From NCBI RefSeq assembly GCF_900114235.1, contig NZ_FOSJ01000013.1, positions 1 through 56,817 of the forward strand: 56,817 bases of DNA, in the 5' to 3' direction. The notes beneath the pieces were generated by a model. The model worked only from the letters and a program-made list of their open reading frames with translations. It was not told where the DNA came from and ran no database searches. Source of the stretch: Marinilactibacillus piezotolerans (GTDB taxonomy: Bacteria; Bacillota; Bacilli; Lactobacillales; Carnobacteriaceae_A). Shown piece after piece: positions 15,999 through 24,110 of the stretch. Position 1 is the stretch's first letter; each line of letters begins with the position of its first letter. A program made the translations under genes and the position numbers.

Positions 15999-17755
15999 TG
16001 AGAACTGTTAAAAGACTCCTCTCATATATGAAATACTTCAAGTGGCAGTTTGGTATCGGGATTGCCTTATTATTATTTTCAACTGTGACTGATTTAGGTG
16101 CACCAATCATTGCACAGAGAATCATTGATGATGTAATAACACCAGCTGCTGCTAATGGAGTAGCTTTTGGAGATACATTAATGCAATTGATTGTTATTTA
16201 TGCTGTGCTTATGCTATCAACCGCAGTCTTTCGTTATCTTAGTCAAATTATCAGAATGAAAGCTGCCAATGGTTCAGTTAAAATCATACGGGACCAAGTA
16301 TATGAAAAAGTTCAAAAGCTACCTGTGGAGTATTTTGACAACTTACCTGCAGGAAAGGTTGTTGCTAGAATTACAAATGATACTGAATCCTTGCGGCAGC
16401 AATTCTATGTTAATGCAATTGGCCAGATACTCATGAATGTTATGTATGTAATAGGTACATTTATAGCAATCATGCTGTTTAATCAAATTTTAGGATTGAT
16501 TCTCTTAGTGCTGATTCCGATTATGTATTTCTGGAGCAAATTTTATACAAAATTTGCCGGTGTGTATAATCGCAGAGAACGAGATCTGAATTCCGATATC
16601 AATGCAAAATTCAATGAATCGATTCAGGGGATGTCGATCATTCAAGCTTTCGAACAAGAAGAAAAAATGGATGAAGAATTCTCTAAAATCAATGATGAAT
16701 GGTACGATGTGATGAAGAAATACGTCATCTTGGATGCCAGTTCGCAATTTACAGTTGCAGACTTTTTAAGAAGAATTACCTTATTGATCTTGATGGTCTA
16801 CTTTAGTACACAATATATTAATGGAACATTGGGAATATCTGTTGGGATGCTTTATCTGTTCAGTGATTACATTACTCGACTTTATGAGCCAATCAAAGGA
16901 ACTATTCAGCAAATGACATTCGTACAGCAAGCCATTGCAGCTGGAGACAGAGTTTTTGAACTGATGGATCAAGCATCAGAGGAAAACGCAACAGAAAAAT
17001 TGACCGTTACAAATGGCCGAGTTAAATTTTCAAATGTAGGATTTGGATATACAGAAGAAAAGAAAGTGCTAAAGCAGATTCACTTTACAGCTGAACCTGG
17101 GCAAACAGTTGCTTTAGTGGGTCATACTGGTTCAGGTAAGAGTTCAATTATGAATTTACTATTCCGTTTCTATGATCCTCAGGAAGGAATCATCGAGATC
17201 GATGGTCAAAACACAAAACTTTACTCTAGGCAATCTGTCCGCGAACAGATGGGAATCGTTTTACAAGATCCATTTTTATTCACAGGAACGATACTATCAA
17301 ATATTACATTGGATAATCCGAACATTTCTAGAGAAACAGCTCTGAAAGCATTAAGAGATGTCGGTGGAGAAGATATGTTGAGCAAATTCGAAAAGGGATT
17401 AGATGAACCGGTAGTAGAAAAAGGAAGTACTTTAAGTTCCGGCCAACGTCAATTAATTTCATTTGCTAGAGCTTTAGCTTTCAATCCAAAAATCCTTATT
17501 TTAGATGAAGCAACTAGTTCGATCGACACGGAAACAGAAGATATTATTCAACATGCAATGGATGTTTTAAAAGAAGGAAGAACCACTTTTATTATCGCGC
17601 ATCGCTTGTCGACGATCCAACATGCTAACCAGATCCTCGTATTAGACCAAGGAGAAATTGTCGAAGAAGGAGATCATATGACGCTGCTTGCTCATGACGG
17701 AGCTTATGCCGAAATGTATCAAATGCAGAAAAAAGGACAGAAAATGGGAGCATAA
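15998..17755 (+). CDS. heterodimeric multidrug ABC exporter, catalytic subunit (BmrD/YheH-like)
   Basis: This 585-residue partner has six helices then an ATPase. Walker A is ALVGHTGSGKSSIMNLL, Walker B is ILILDEATSSID with the catalytic Glu, and the H-loop is IIAHRLSTI. Its signature is degenerate (TLSSGQRQL instead of LSGGQ). With the partner's good signature and poor Walker B, this gives one active and one inactive ATP site, as in BmrCD and LmrCD. The ATG overlaps the stop of the previous gene (TAATG) and follows AGGAGAGGTG, indicating translational coupling. A strong terminator follows. Confidence 0.9.
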   Translation: MRTVKRLLSYMKYFKWQFGIGIALLLFSTVTDLGAPIIAQRIIDDVITPAAANGVAFGDTLMQLIVIYAVLMLSTAVFRYLSQIIRMKAANGSVKIIRDQVYEKVQKLPVEYFDNLPAGKVVARITNDTESLRQQFYVNAIGQILMNVMYVIGTFIAIMLFNQILGLILLVLIPIMYFWSKFYTKFAGVYNRRERDLNSDINAKFNESIQGMSIIQAFEQEEKMDEEFSKINDEWYDVMKKYVILDASSQFTVADFLRRITLLILMVYFSTQYINGTLGISVGMLYLFSDYITRLYEPIKGTIQQMTFVQQAIAAGDRVFELMDQASEENATEKLTVTNGRVKFSNVGFGYTEEKKVLKQIHFTAEPGQTVALVGHTGSGKSSIMNLLFRFYDPQEGIIEIDGQNTKLYSRQSVREQMGIVLQDPFLFTGTILSNITLDNPNISRETALKALRDVGGEDMLSKFEKGLDEPVVEKGSTLSSGQRQLISFARALAFNPKILILDEATSSIDTETEDIIQHAMDVLKEGRTTFIIAHRLSTIQHANQILVLDQGEIVEEGDHMTLLAHDGAYAEMYQMQKKGQKMGA

Positions 17756-17756
17756 T

Positions 17757-17796
17757 AAAGGGGCTTATAAGCAGTTAATTGCTTATAAGCCCTTTA
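17757..17796 (+). terminator. Rho-independent terminator after the exporter operon
   Basis: GGGCTTATAAGCA (17761-17773) pairs with TGCTTATAAGCCC (17780-17792), 13 bp, with AAA/TTT flanks. Confidence 0.9.
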
Positions 17797-17824
17797 AAAT
17801 ATTTGATAGAAAAAAGATCATTAA

Positions 17825-17898
17825 CGACTCTAGAGGGAATCGAACCCACGACCTAGTGCTTAGGAGGCACTTGCTCTATCCTACTGAGCTATAGAGTC
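17825..17898 (-). tRNA. tRNA-Arg (anticodon CCU)
   Basis: The minus strand folds as a cloverleaf. The acceptor is GACTCTA/TAGAGTC, the D-stem GCTC/GAGC, and the anticodon stem AGTGC/GCACT with loop CTCCTAA, so the anticodon is CCT. The T-loop is TTCGATT. The discriminator base is G and CCA is not encoded. One oddity: the T-stem GTGGG/CCCTC has a U-U mismatch at its second pair. It reads the rare AGG codon and stands alone. Confidence 0.92.
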
Positions 17899-17961
17899 AG
17901 GATAAATTCAAAAAATTTATTTTAAGAATACTTCTTATAACTATATTACTAAATGAATCGG

Positions 17962-18477
17962 TTAATTTAAACTTTTTTTTAAAATAAGGTCAGTTTGTTC
18001 ATCACTCCCCAAGAAAAAGGAATGTGAACCTGATTGTTTAAATCCCATTTTATTATAAAAATGCAGTGCTTGTAAATTTTCTTCCCATACTCCAAGCCAG
18101 ATAGAATCAAGATGCATATCATGAGCTCTTTCAGAAGCTTTTTGAATCAGCTTTTTACCTAACCCCATTCTTTTAAATGGGTTTCTTATATATATTCTCT
18201 CAATTTCTAAACTATTGATATGAGTATGTTCCGTTTGAGCAGTATCTCGATTAATCTTCAAGTATCCAGCTATAACGGAATCCTGTGAAATAAAGTAAAA
18301 CTCAGAATGAGGATGACTGAGCTCTTTTGTTAATTGTTCTAAAGTATAGTGGTTATTGATATACTCCTTCATATGAGTAGGATCGTTTGCTTCTGCAAAT
18401 GTATCGGTAAAAGTTTCAATACTAATATCTTTTAAGATCTGCACTTGTTCAATACTGATTTGTTCTAGTCTAAACAT
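17962..18477 (-). CDS. GNAT family N-acetyltransferase
   Basis: This is a protein of about 171 residues. ATG at 18477 is chosen because AAAGGTGA precedes it; a longer in-frame start at 18516 lacks such a site. The acetyl-CoA binding block is IYIRNPFKRMGLGKKLIQKA (R/Q-x-x-G-x-G/A), followed by IWLGVWEENLQALHFYNKMG, the usual beta5 and alpha4 of GNAT enzymes such as PaiA. It acetylates an amine; the substrate is unknown, with polyamines possible by resemblance to PaiA. It is monocistronic. Confidence 0.85.
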   Translation of the reverse strand: MFRLEQISIEQVQILKDISIETFTDTFAEANDPTHMKEYINNHYTLEQLTKELSHPHSEFYFISQDSVIAGYLKINRDTAQTEHTHINSLEIERIYIRNPFKRMGLGKKLIQKASERAHDMHLDSIWLGVWEENLQALHFYNKMGFKQSGSHSFFLGSDEQTDLILKKSLN

Positions 18478-18658
18478 AGCTCTAGTCACCTTTCTGTTGA
18501 AATGAAATTTATCCAAAACACATTTTAGAGTTTAGCAACTCTATAATTATAACAGAAATTATGCTCTAATTGGCAAAATATTTAGCTGGTAATTGAACTA
18601 TGGAAAAGTAAGCCCAGTTGATTTATAATAAATATACAAAAAATATGGAGTGAATAAG

Positions 18659-19081
18659 ATGAAAGTATCAACAAAATGGCAAGGTGATTTTGCGTTTACG
18701 ATGGATAACGGCCAAGGCCATATACTACCGATGGACGCCGGTAAAGCAGCAGGTGGAAAAGGGTCTGGAGTTTCTCCGATGGAAGCTTTATTAGGCAGTT
18801 TAGCAGGTTGTATGGGAATCGACATATTTATGATTCTAAAGCCTTATCAGGAAAAGATTGAACGTATTGAACTAGAAACAGACGGAGAACGTAATGAAGA
18901 GCCACCGAAATACTTTAAGAAAATACAAGTAACGGTAAATGTTGATGGCGACGTACCGGCAAGCCGAATCTTTCGCGCTGTAAACTTAAGTAACGACAAA
19001 TATTGTTCCGTGGCTAATTCATTAAAAGCAGAATTGTCTTATAAAGTAGTCTTGAATGGAGAAGAAGTAAGCCAAGCGTAA
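18659..19081 (+). CDS. OsmC family protein
   Basis: This is a protein of about 140 residues. ATG 18659 has GGAG 9 bases upstream, so the GTG at 18650 is disfavoured. The OsmC fold signature is GVSPMEALLGSLAGCMGIDI, which contains the first reactive Cys. The second, in NDKYCSVANSL, completes the peroxidatic pair expected for OsmC/Ohr/YhfA-type thiol peroxidases; the YhfA-like subgroup is the closest match by length. It may reduce organic hydroperoxides or merely bind small molecules. It has its own terminator. Confidence 0.85.
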   Translation: MKVSTKWQGDFAFTMDNGQGHILPMDAGKAAGGKGSGVSPMEALLGSLAGCMGIDIFMILKPYQEKIERIELETDGERNEEPPKYFKKIQVTVNVDGDVPASRIFRAVNLSNDKYCSVANSLKAELSYKVVLNGEEVSQA

Positions 19082-19136
19082 TGGATTATGACTTTTAAGT
19101 AAGACGGGTAATCTTTTAGTGCCTTTAACTAAATTG

Positions 19137-19178
19137 AAAGAATGGAGATAGCATTTTTGCTTATCCATTCTTTTTTTT
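19137..19178 (+). terminator. Rho-independent terminator after the osmC-like gene
   Basis: AAAGAATGGAGATAGCA pairs imperfectly with TGCTTATCCATTCTTT and runs into eight T (to 19178). Confidence 0.85.
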
Positions 19179-19255
19179 ACAAAAAAATGGTTGCGCTATC
19201 AAATTGAAATAATTAAACTAGACAAATAAAATAAAAAAATTTCTGGAGGAGAATT

Positions 19256-20035
19256 ATGGCAACTTTTACAGGTACGATGCAATCCAAAGAGTTAATGAGG
19301 AAAGTTTCTTTTACAGCAATTATTCCTTCGAGCACAAAATCTATTTATGACCCACGGACTGAAAAATCAATAAATAAAAGTCCCTTTAAAACACTTTATT
19401 TACTTCATGGCTGGGATGGGAATCATGAAGATTGGGTACAAAATACACGTATAGTAGAATTAGCAACTAAGTTAGGTGTGGCAGTTATTATGCCTTCTGG
19501 AGAAAATAGTTTTTACGTTGATCATAGTAACGGAGATTACTATGGGCGATTTATTGGACAAGAATTAGTAAATGAAACCAGACATTTGTTCAATCTCTCT
19601 ACAAAAAGAGAGGATACTTGGATAGCTAGTTTATCAATGGGAGGGTATGGAGCTTTAAGAAATGGATTATCTTACAGTGAGACTTTTTCAAAAATAGCTG
19701 CATTTTCAAGCAGAATTTTAACGAAAAATGATCCTAATCATGATTTGTCTATAGATGATCGTATGAATGCGCATCTCCAATATATTATTGGCAGTAAATC
19801 CTACAAGGACTTAAGTTTGGATATGGATATCTATGAACTAGTTTTGCAAAGCAGTATACCGGAATTATTTATTGCTTGCGGTACAGAAGATTTTATTTAT
19901 GAGGATAGTTTACAATTCCATAAATTTTTAAAAGATAACCAAATCAATCATATTTACAGAGCATCACCCGGAGAACATAAATGGAATTTTTGGGATCGAA
20001 CTATTGAAGAAGCGATTGAGTGGATGGTGCAATAA
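19256..20035 (+). CDS. alpha/beta-hydrolase esterase, paralogue 1 (EstA/esterase-D type)
   Basis: This 259-residue cytosolic esterase of the PF00756 type is related to lactococcal tributyrin esterase EstA. The oxyanion region is LYLLHGWDGNHEDW. The nucleophile is Ser127 in ASLSMGGYGALRNG (a SxSMGG variant of GxSxG), and the probable acid and base are Asp212 (CGTEDF) and His241 (GEHKW). There is no signal peptide. GGAGG supports the ATG. It is a tandem paralogue of the next gene, differing by an insertion near residue 30. The promoter region lacks the palindrome found before the second copy, so regulation may differ. Likely substrates are short acyl or sugar esters. Confidence 0.87.
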   Translation: MATFTGTMQSKELMRKVSFTAIIPSSTKSIYDPRTEKSINKSPFKTLYLLHGWDGNHEDWVQNTRIVELATKLGVAVIMPSGENSFYVDHSNGDYYGRFIGQELVNETRHLFNLSTKREDTWIASLSMGGYGALRNGLSYSETFSKIAAFSSRILTKNDPNHDLSIDDRMNAHLQYIIGSKSYKDLSLDMDIYELVLQSSIPELFIACGTEDFIYEDSLQFHKFLKDNQINHIYRASPGEHKWNFWDRTIEEAIEWMVQ

Positions 20036-20109
20036 GTTAAAGAATAGATGGACTGATTATAGAGATTAAAATCTATTTATTAGAGAACACTCATAAAAAA
20101 AGAAAAGGC

Positions 20110-20138
20110 TTGCAAAAAATATTTTTGTTTTATATAAT
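20110..20138 (+). promoter_or_regulatory. promoter of esterase 2
   Basis: TTGCAA (20110-20115), a 17-base spacer and a perfect TATAAT (20133-20138). The predicted start site falls at about 20145, right at the palindromic operator. Confidence 0.85.
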
Positions 20139-20145
20139 TCATTTA

Positions 20146-20159
20146 TCGAAACGTTTCGA
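20146..20159. promoter_or_regulatory. LacI-type operator TCGAAACGTTTCGA, copy 1
   Basis: This is a perfect 14-bp palindrome with a central CG, the form bound by LacI/GalR regulators. It covers the predicted transcription start of esterase 2. The 20 bases ATTTATCGAAACGTTTCGAA are identical at copy 2. It differs from the CcpA cre consensus at the outer TG/CA positions. The LacI regulator at 31309 is the likely binder. Confidence 0.8.
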
Positions 20160-20177
20160 AAGGAAGTGCATAGTGTT

Positions 20178-20918
20178 ATGACAACGATTGACGCAACATT
20201 CTTTTCAGATAAACTTTCTAGGAAAGTCAGTTATTCTGCTATTATTCCTGAAAAAAGCAGGAAGGAAAAGTCGTTAAGAACTTTATACTTGCTGCATGGA
20301 TACAGCGGAGATCGTAAGGATTGGTTTTATGCAGGGAATATAGAACAATTAGCGGAAGAATATAATATAGCTGTAATTATTCCATCTGGTGAAAATAGTT
20401 ATTATGTCGATCATCCGAGTGGTGCGGAATATGGTAGATTCATCGGAGAAGAATTAGTAGAGGAAACAAGAAGTCTTTTTCCTTTATCTACTGATCAAAA
20501 AGATACGTGGATCGCAGGATTATCAATGGGTGGATATGGTGCTTTAAGAAATGGATTGTATTATAATAAAACATTTGGGAAAATTGCAGCATTATCTAGC
20601 AGAATTTTGCGGAAAGATTTTAAAAATGATCAGCATACTTATCCAGATAGAATTATGAAAGTGCTAATTGGCTCTAATGATGTGAATGATATGCCCGACG
20701 CAATGGACCTGTATCAGCTGGTTGCTGAAAACAAAATTCAGCCAGCCCTTTATATGGCTTGCGGAACGAGTGATTTTCTTTATCAGGATAATCTGGAATT
20801 TCATCATTACTTGAAAGACCAAAAAGTAGAACATCAATACATTGAAAACGAAGGAGACCATAACTGGGGATTTTGGAACCAGCAAATTATTCCAGCTCTT
20901 GAATGGTTAACTTCGTAA
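20178..20918 (+). CDS. alpha/beta-hydrolase esterase, paralogue 2
   Basis: This is a protein of about 246 residues starting at ATG 20178; AGGAAGTG lies 9-12 bases upstream, and the GTG at 20166 falls inside that site. It is closely similar to the preceding esterase: LYLLHGYSGDRKDWF, Ser116 in AGLSMGGYGALRNGL, Asp in CGTSDF, and His in GDHNWGFW. It is cytosolic. It has a strong promoter with the same palindromic operator as the solute-binding protein gene, which ties it to the sugar locus. In that setting it may remove acetyl or succinyl groups from imported glucan fragments; that is inference. Confidence 0.87.
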   Translation: MTTIDATFFSDKLSRKVSYSAIIPEKSRKEKSLRTLYLLHGYSGDRKDWFYAGNIEQLAEEYNIAVIIPSGENSYYVDHPSGAEYGRFIGEELVEETRSLFPLSTDQKDTWIAGLSMGGYGALRNGLYYNKTFGKIAALSSRILRKDFKNDQHTYPDRIMKVLIGSNDVNDMPDAMDLYQLVAENKIQPALYMACGTSDFLYQDNLEFHHYLKDQKVEHQYIENEGDHNWGFWNQQIIPALEWLTS

Positions 20919-20949
20919 CATATTTTTACTCATTGTTAAATGTGAAAAG

Positions 20950-20978
20950 TTGCAGAATATTTTTTTAAGTATTTATCG
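20950..20978 (+). promoter_or_regulatory. candidate promoter of the sugar ABC operon
   Basis: TTGCAG (20950-20955), in a context like that of the esterase-2 promoter. The -10 is unclear (TTTATC, about 20972-20977, is poor) and overlaps the operator. Regulation by repression fits the overlap. Confidence 0.45.
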
Positions 20979-20989
20979 AAACGTTTCGA
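20976..20989. promoter_or_regulatory. LacI-type operator TCGAAACGTTTCGA, copy 2
   Basis: Same 14-bp palindrome as copy 1, 56 bases before the solute-binding protein start. It overlaps the presumed core promoter of the seven-gene operon. Confidence 0.8.
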
Positions 20990-21044
20990 ACGGAATTTTC
21001 AGTTTTTTATTGCAGAAAGACTCAAATATTAGGAGGAATTGATC

Positions 21045-22292
21045 ATGGTTAAAATGAATAAATTATTATTAGGAACAACTTCTTTACTATCTTTAAGCTT
21101 ATTAGCAGCTTGTGGTAATGGAGATGAAGAAAGCGCTTCTGAAGAATCATCAGATACTTTATCCGTTTGGATGATGGGAGACGGAAACGAAACAGTACAA
21201 CCGATTTTTGATGCATATACTGAAGAAACAGGAATAGAAGTAGATTTGCAGAGTATCCCTTGGTCTGCTGCCCATGACCGTCTTTTAACTGCCGTAGCTT
21301 CTGGTGAGGGTCCCGATGTTGTACAGATGGGTTCAACATATATGGCTGAATTTACTGATGCAGGTGCATTGCTGGACATCAGCGATTATATTGAATCAAA
21401 CGATGCACTTTCTCCGGACAACTTTTTTGAAGGAAATGTCGCAACGACAATGTTTGACGATAGTTATTACGGTGTTCCTTGGTATACAGAAACACGTGCC
21501 CTATACTACAGAACAGATTTGCTGGAAGAAGTCGGCTATCCTGAAGGACCAAGTAATTGGGACGAATTGTATGACGCAGCAGTGAAATTATCTGAGCGTG
21601 GAGATAATATGTACGGATTTGATATCAATCTTCAAGAGCAGACTTTCGGACCTATGTTTGCTAAACAGAACGGATCGGAATTGATTGATGAAGATGGAAA
21701 TGCAGTATTGAATGAACCAGAATTTGTTGAAGCAATCGAATACTTGCACAGTTTTGTTGAAGCAGGAGCAACAGCAAATCAAGATTTAGGAATTGAAATG
21801 TCACAAAGTTTTGGTGGAGATGGAATCGTACCGATGTTCATCAGTGGTCCATGGTCAATTACAGCAATTGAAGATCAGACAACAGATATCGAAGGTAAAT
21901 GGGATATTCGTACTTTACCTGAAGGACCAGTGAGCAATGTATCAAACACGGGCGGAGCTAACCTTGCTGTCTGGAGTAGTTCAGATCATCCTGATGAAGC
22001 AATGGACTTGATTGAACACATGGTAAGTGTGGATAGCTTAATGACATATTATGATACAACAAGTTCATTACCGGCATTAGTAGAAGCATGGGAAGAAGAG
22101 CCGTTCCAAGATGAAAAAATTGCCGTATTTGGAGAACAGCTTGAAAATTCAGAACACATGCCTTTGATTGAAGGATGGGATAGAATGTCTCAAGCCTATC
22201 TATCAAGCTTTGAAGAAATTATGGTTGGTGGAGCAGATATTCAAGAAACACTAGATAACTTGAATCAAGAAGTTCAAACAATCATAGAATAG
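21045..22292 (+). CDS. sugar ABC transporter solute-binding lipoprotein
   Basis: This is a protein of about 415 residues. ATG 21045 follows AGGAGG at ideal spacing. The lipoprotein signal ends in LSLLAAC, so Cys23 is lipidated and the protein sits on the outer membrane face. The body is a family-1 extracellular solute-binding protein (typical DALLDISDYI and GPWSI segments). It delivers an oligosaccharide to the two permeases that follow. The downstream GH3 and large GH94 suggest beta-1,2-glucooligosaccharides, as for L. innocua Lin1841. No ATPase is encoded in the locus, so a shared MsmK/MalK-type ATPase must power it. Confidence 0.9.
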   Translation: MVKMNKLLLGTTSLLSLSLLAACGNGDEESASEESSDTLSVWMMGDGNETVQPIFDAYTEETGIEVDLQSIPWSAAHDRLLTAVASGEGPDVVQMGSTYMAEFTDAGALLDISDYIESNDALSPDNFFEGNVATTMFDDSYYGVPWYTETRALYYRTDLLEEVGYPEGPSNWDELYDAAVKLSERGDNMYGFDINLQEQTFGPMFAKQNGSELIDEDGNAVLNEPEFVEAIEYLHSFVEAGATANQDLGIEMSQSFGGDGIVPMFISGPWSITAIEDQTTDIEGKWDIRTLPEGPVSNVSNTGGANLAVWSSSDHPDEAMDLIEHMVSVDSLMTYYDTTSSLPALVEAWEEEPFQDEKIAVFGEQLENSEHMPLIEGWDRMSQAYLSSFEEIMVGGADIQETLDNLNQEVQTIIE

Positions 22293-22305
22293 TAAAAGTT
22301 CATAT

Positions 22306-22352
22306 ATTCAGAGAATCGAATAGATTTTTATTCATTCTCTGAATTTTGATTT
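22306..22352 (+). terminator. intercistronic hairpin between binding protein and permease genes
   Basis: ATTCAGAGAAT (22306-22316) pairs with ATTCTCTGAAT (22334-22344), extended inward by GAATA/TATTC, then TTTTGATTTT. The T tract is interrupted, so it is likely a partial terminator or an RNA stabiliser that leaves more binding-protein message than permease message. Confidence 0.65.
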
Positions 22353-22369
22353 TAGAGAGGATGTTTTAC

Positions 22370-23248
22370 ATGAAAAGCAAAAAAGCGCCATATTTTTTTA
22401 TAGCACCTGCAATCATTTTATTGTTGATGTTTTCGATATTTCCGATTCTGATTGCTTTAGTAATTAGTTTTACAGATATGAGTCTAGCAGGATTAGCTGA
22501 TTTTTCTCGAATTAATTTCCTTGGAATCGAGAACTACCAGAATATTTTACAAGATAGAGTGTTTTTACAGTCAATCACAAACACCTTGTTCTATGTCGTA
22601 TTCGGTGTACCGCTAGTCATTCTTTTCTCATTGACTATTGCCATTCTGATTAACATGGGTCAGTCAAAATATTTTTCATTTATGAGAGTGGTTTTTTATT
22701 CTCCCTCTATTACTAATATAGTAGCGGTTGCGATTGTTTGGGCTTTCCTCTTCAATCCAAGTGAAAGCATCGGACTAATTAATCAAGTTTTAGGAACTGT
22801 CGGTATCGAACCAATTGGCTGGTTGACAAGTACAGAATTTTCTAAAATTTCATTAATTATCTTAGCAGTCTGGAGAGGAATCGGAATAAACATGCTGATT
22901 TTTTCAGCAGCATTACAGAATATTCCCCGTACGATGTACGAAGCTGCGGAACTTGATGGCGCTACTAGGTGGGAACAAATCTGGTATATCACTATTCCAC
23001 AGTTAAAATTTTCAACATTCTTTGTGACGATCACCACTATTATTGGCTGGTTGCAGTTCTTCGAAGAACCTTTTGTTATGACTGACGGCGGGCCACTCAA
23101 CAGTACAACTAGTGTGGCTTTGTTTATTTATCGTAATGGATTCCAAAATAACCAGTTTGGATATGCAGCTGCAGGATCGTTGCTATTATTCATAGTTATT
23201 ATTTTAGCAACAATGCTTCAATTAAGATTACAACGACGAGCTGATTAA
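22370..23248 (+). CDS. sugar ABC transporter permease 1 (MalF/UgpA type)
   Basis: This is a protein of about 292 residues. ATG 22370 is chosen because GAGAGG is 9 bases upstream. It has six membrane helices and the permease EAA loop MYEAAELDGATRWEQIWYIT then IPQL, which docks on the ATPase. It forms a heterodimer with the next gene. The spacing of 15 bases to the next start indicates one operon. Confidence 0.92.
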   Translation: MKSKKAPYFFIAPAIILLLMFSIFPILIALVISFTDMSLAGLADFSRINFLGIENYQNILQDRVFLQSITNTLFYVVFGVPLVILFSLTIAILINMGQSKYFSFMRVVFYSPSITNIVAVAIVWAFLFNPSESIGLINQVLGTVGIEPIGWLTSTEFSKISLIILAVWRGIGINMLIFSAALQNIPRTMYEAAELDGATRWEQIWYITIPQLKFSTFFVTITTIIGWLQFFEEPFVMTDGGPLNSTTSVALFIYRNGFQNNQFGYAAAGSLLLFIVIILATMLQLRLQRRAD

Positions 23249-23263
23249 GAGGAGGGAAAACTA

Positions 23264-24085
23264 ATGATAAATATAGATAAAAAATTAAAAATTATGATTG
23301 GGATTGTTTTGGGTCTCTGGGGATTGATTACAGTTATTCCTTTCCTGTGGATGATTCTATCAGCGTTCAAAACAAATCCAGAAATCGTATCGATCCAACC
23401 AAGTTTATTTCCACAAGAGTGGACTTTTGACAACTTCAGAGAATTATTTGAACGTTTGAATTTTGATGTGTATTTGATTAATACGGCAATCATCACAGCA
23501 TTAGGCTTTATTGGTTTATTTTTAAATGCTATGGCTGGATTTGCATTCGCGCATTATAATTTCAAGTTTAAGAATTTCTTATTTCTATTAGTGCTGGCTA
23601 CGATGATGATTCCAGGACAAGTAACGATGATACCAGTATATTTACTTTTAAACCAAATGGGTTTGACAAATACGTATTTAGGAATCGTACTTCCAGGACT
23701 TACTGGAGCATTCGGGATATTTTTATTCAGACAATTTTTCTCAAATATTTCAGAAGAATTTTTTGAAGCAGCAAGACTCGATGGTGCAAGTGACTTTTAC
23801 GTATTTTTCAGAGTAGCGCTACCATTATCTAAACCGATTATTGCAGTCCAAGGAATTTTAACATTTATAGCAGGCTGGAATTCATTCCTATGGCCATTGA
23901 TTATAGCAAATGATCAAAGTTTCTATACTTTATCAGTAGGGCTGCAATTACTGCAAGGTCAGCATGGAACCAACTATGCGCTGCAAATGGCAGGAGCTGC
24001 GTTTATGGTTATTCCGATCCTGATTATATTTATTATCTTCCAGAAATACATTTTAAGCGGATTTAATATTTCAGGTGGTAAATAG
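23264..24085 (+). CDS. sugar ABC transporter permease 2 (MalG/UgpE type)
   Basis: These 273 residues include six helices. The EAA loop is FFEAARLDGASDFYVFFRVA then LPLSKP. GAGGAGGG supports the ATG. It partners permease 1. The gene is followed 25 bases later by the GH3 gene, without a terminator, so transport and hydrolysis are co-expressed. Confidence 0.92.
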   Translation: MINIDKKLKIMIGIVLGLWGLITVIPFLWMILSAFKTNPEIVSIQPSLFPQEWTFDNFRELFERLNFDVYLINTAIITALGFIGLFLNAMAGFAFAHYNFKFKNFLFLLVLATMMIPGQVTMIPVYLLLNQMGLTNTYLGIVLPGLTGAFGIFLFRQFFSNISEEFFEAARLDGASDFYVFFRVALPLSKPIIAVQGILTFIAGWNSFLWPLIIANDQSFYTLSVGLQLLQGQHGTNYALQMAGAAFMVIPILIIFIIFQKYILSGFNISGGK

Positions 24086-24110
24086 AAAAAGGGAATTAAA
24101 GGAGATTAAT

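Noticed and set aside
17688-17894. Plus-strand frame of 68 codons overlapping tRNA-Arg
   Set aside because: It runs through the end of an ABC gene, a terminator hairpin and the antisense of a tRNA.
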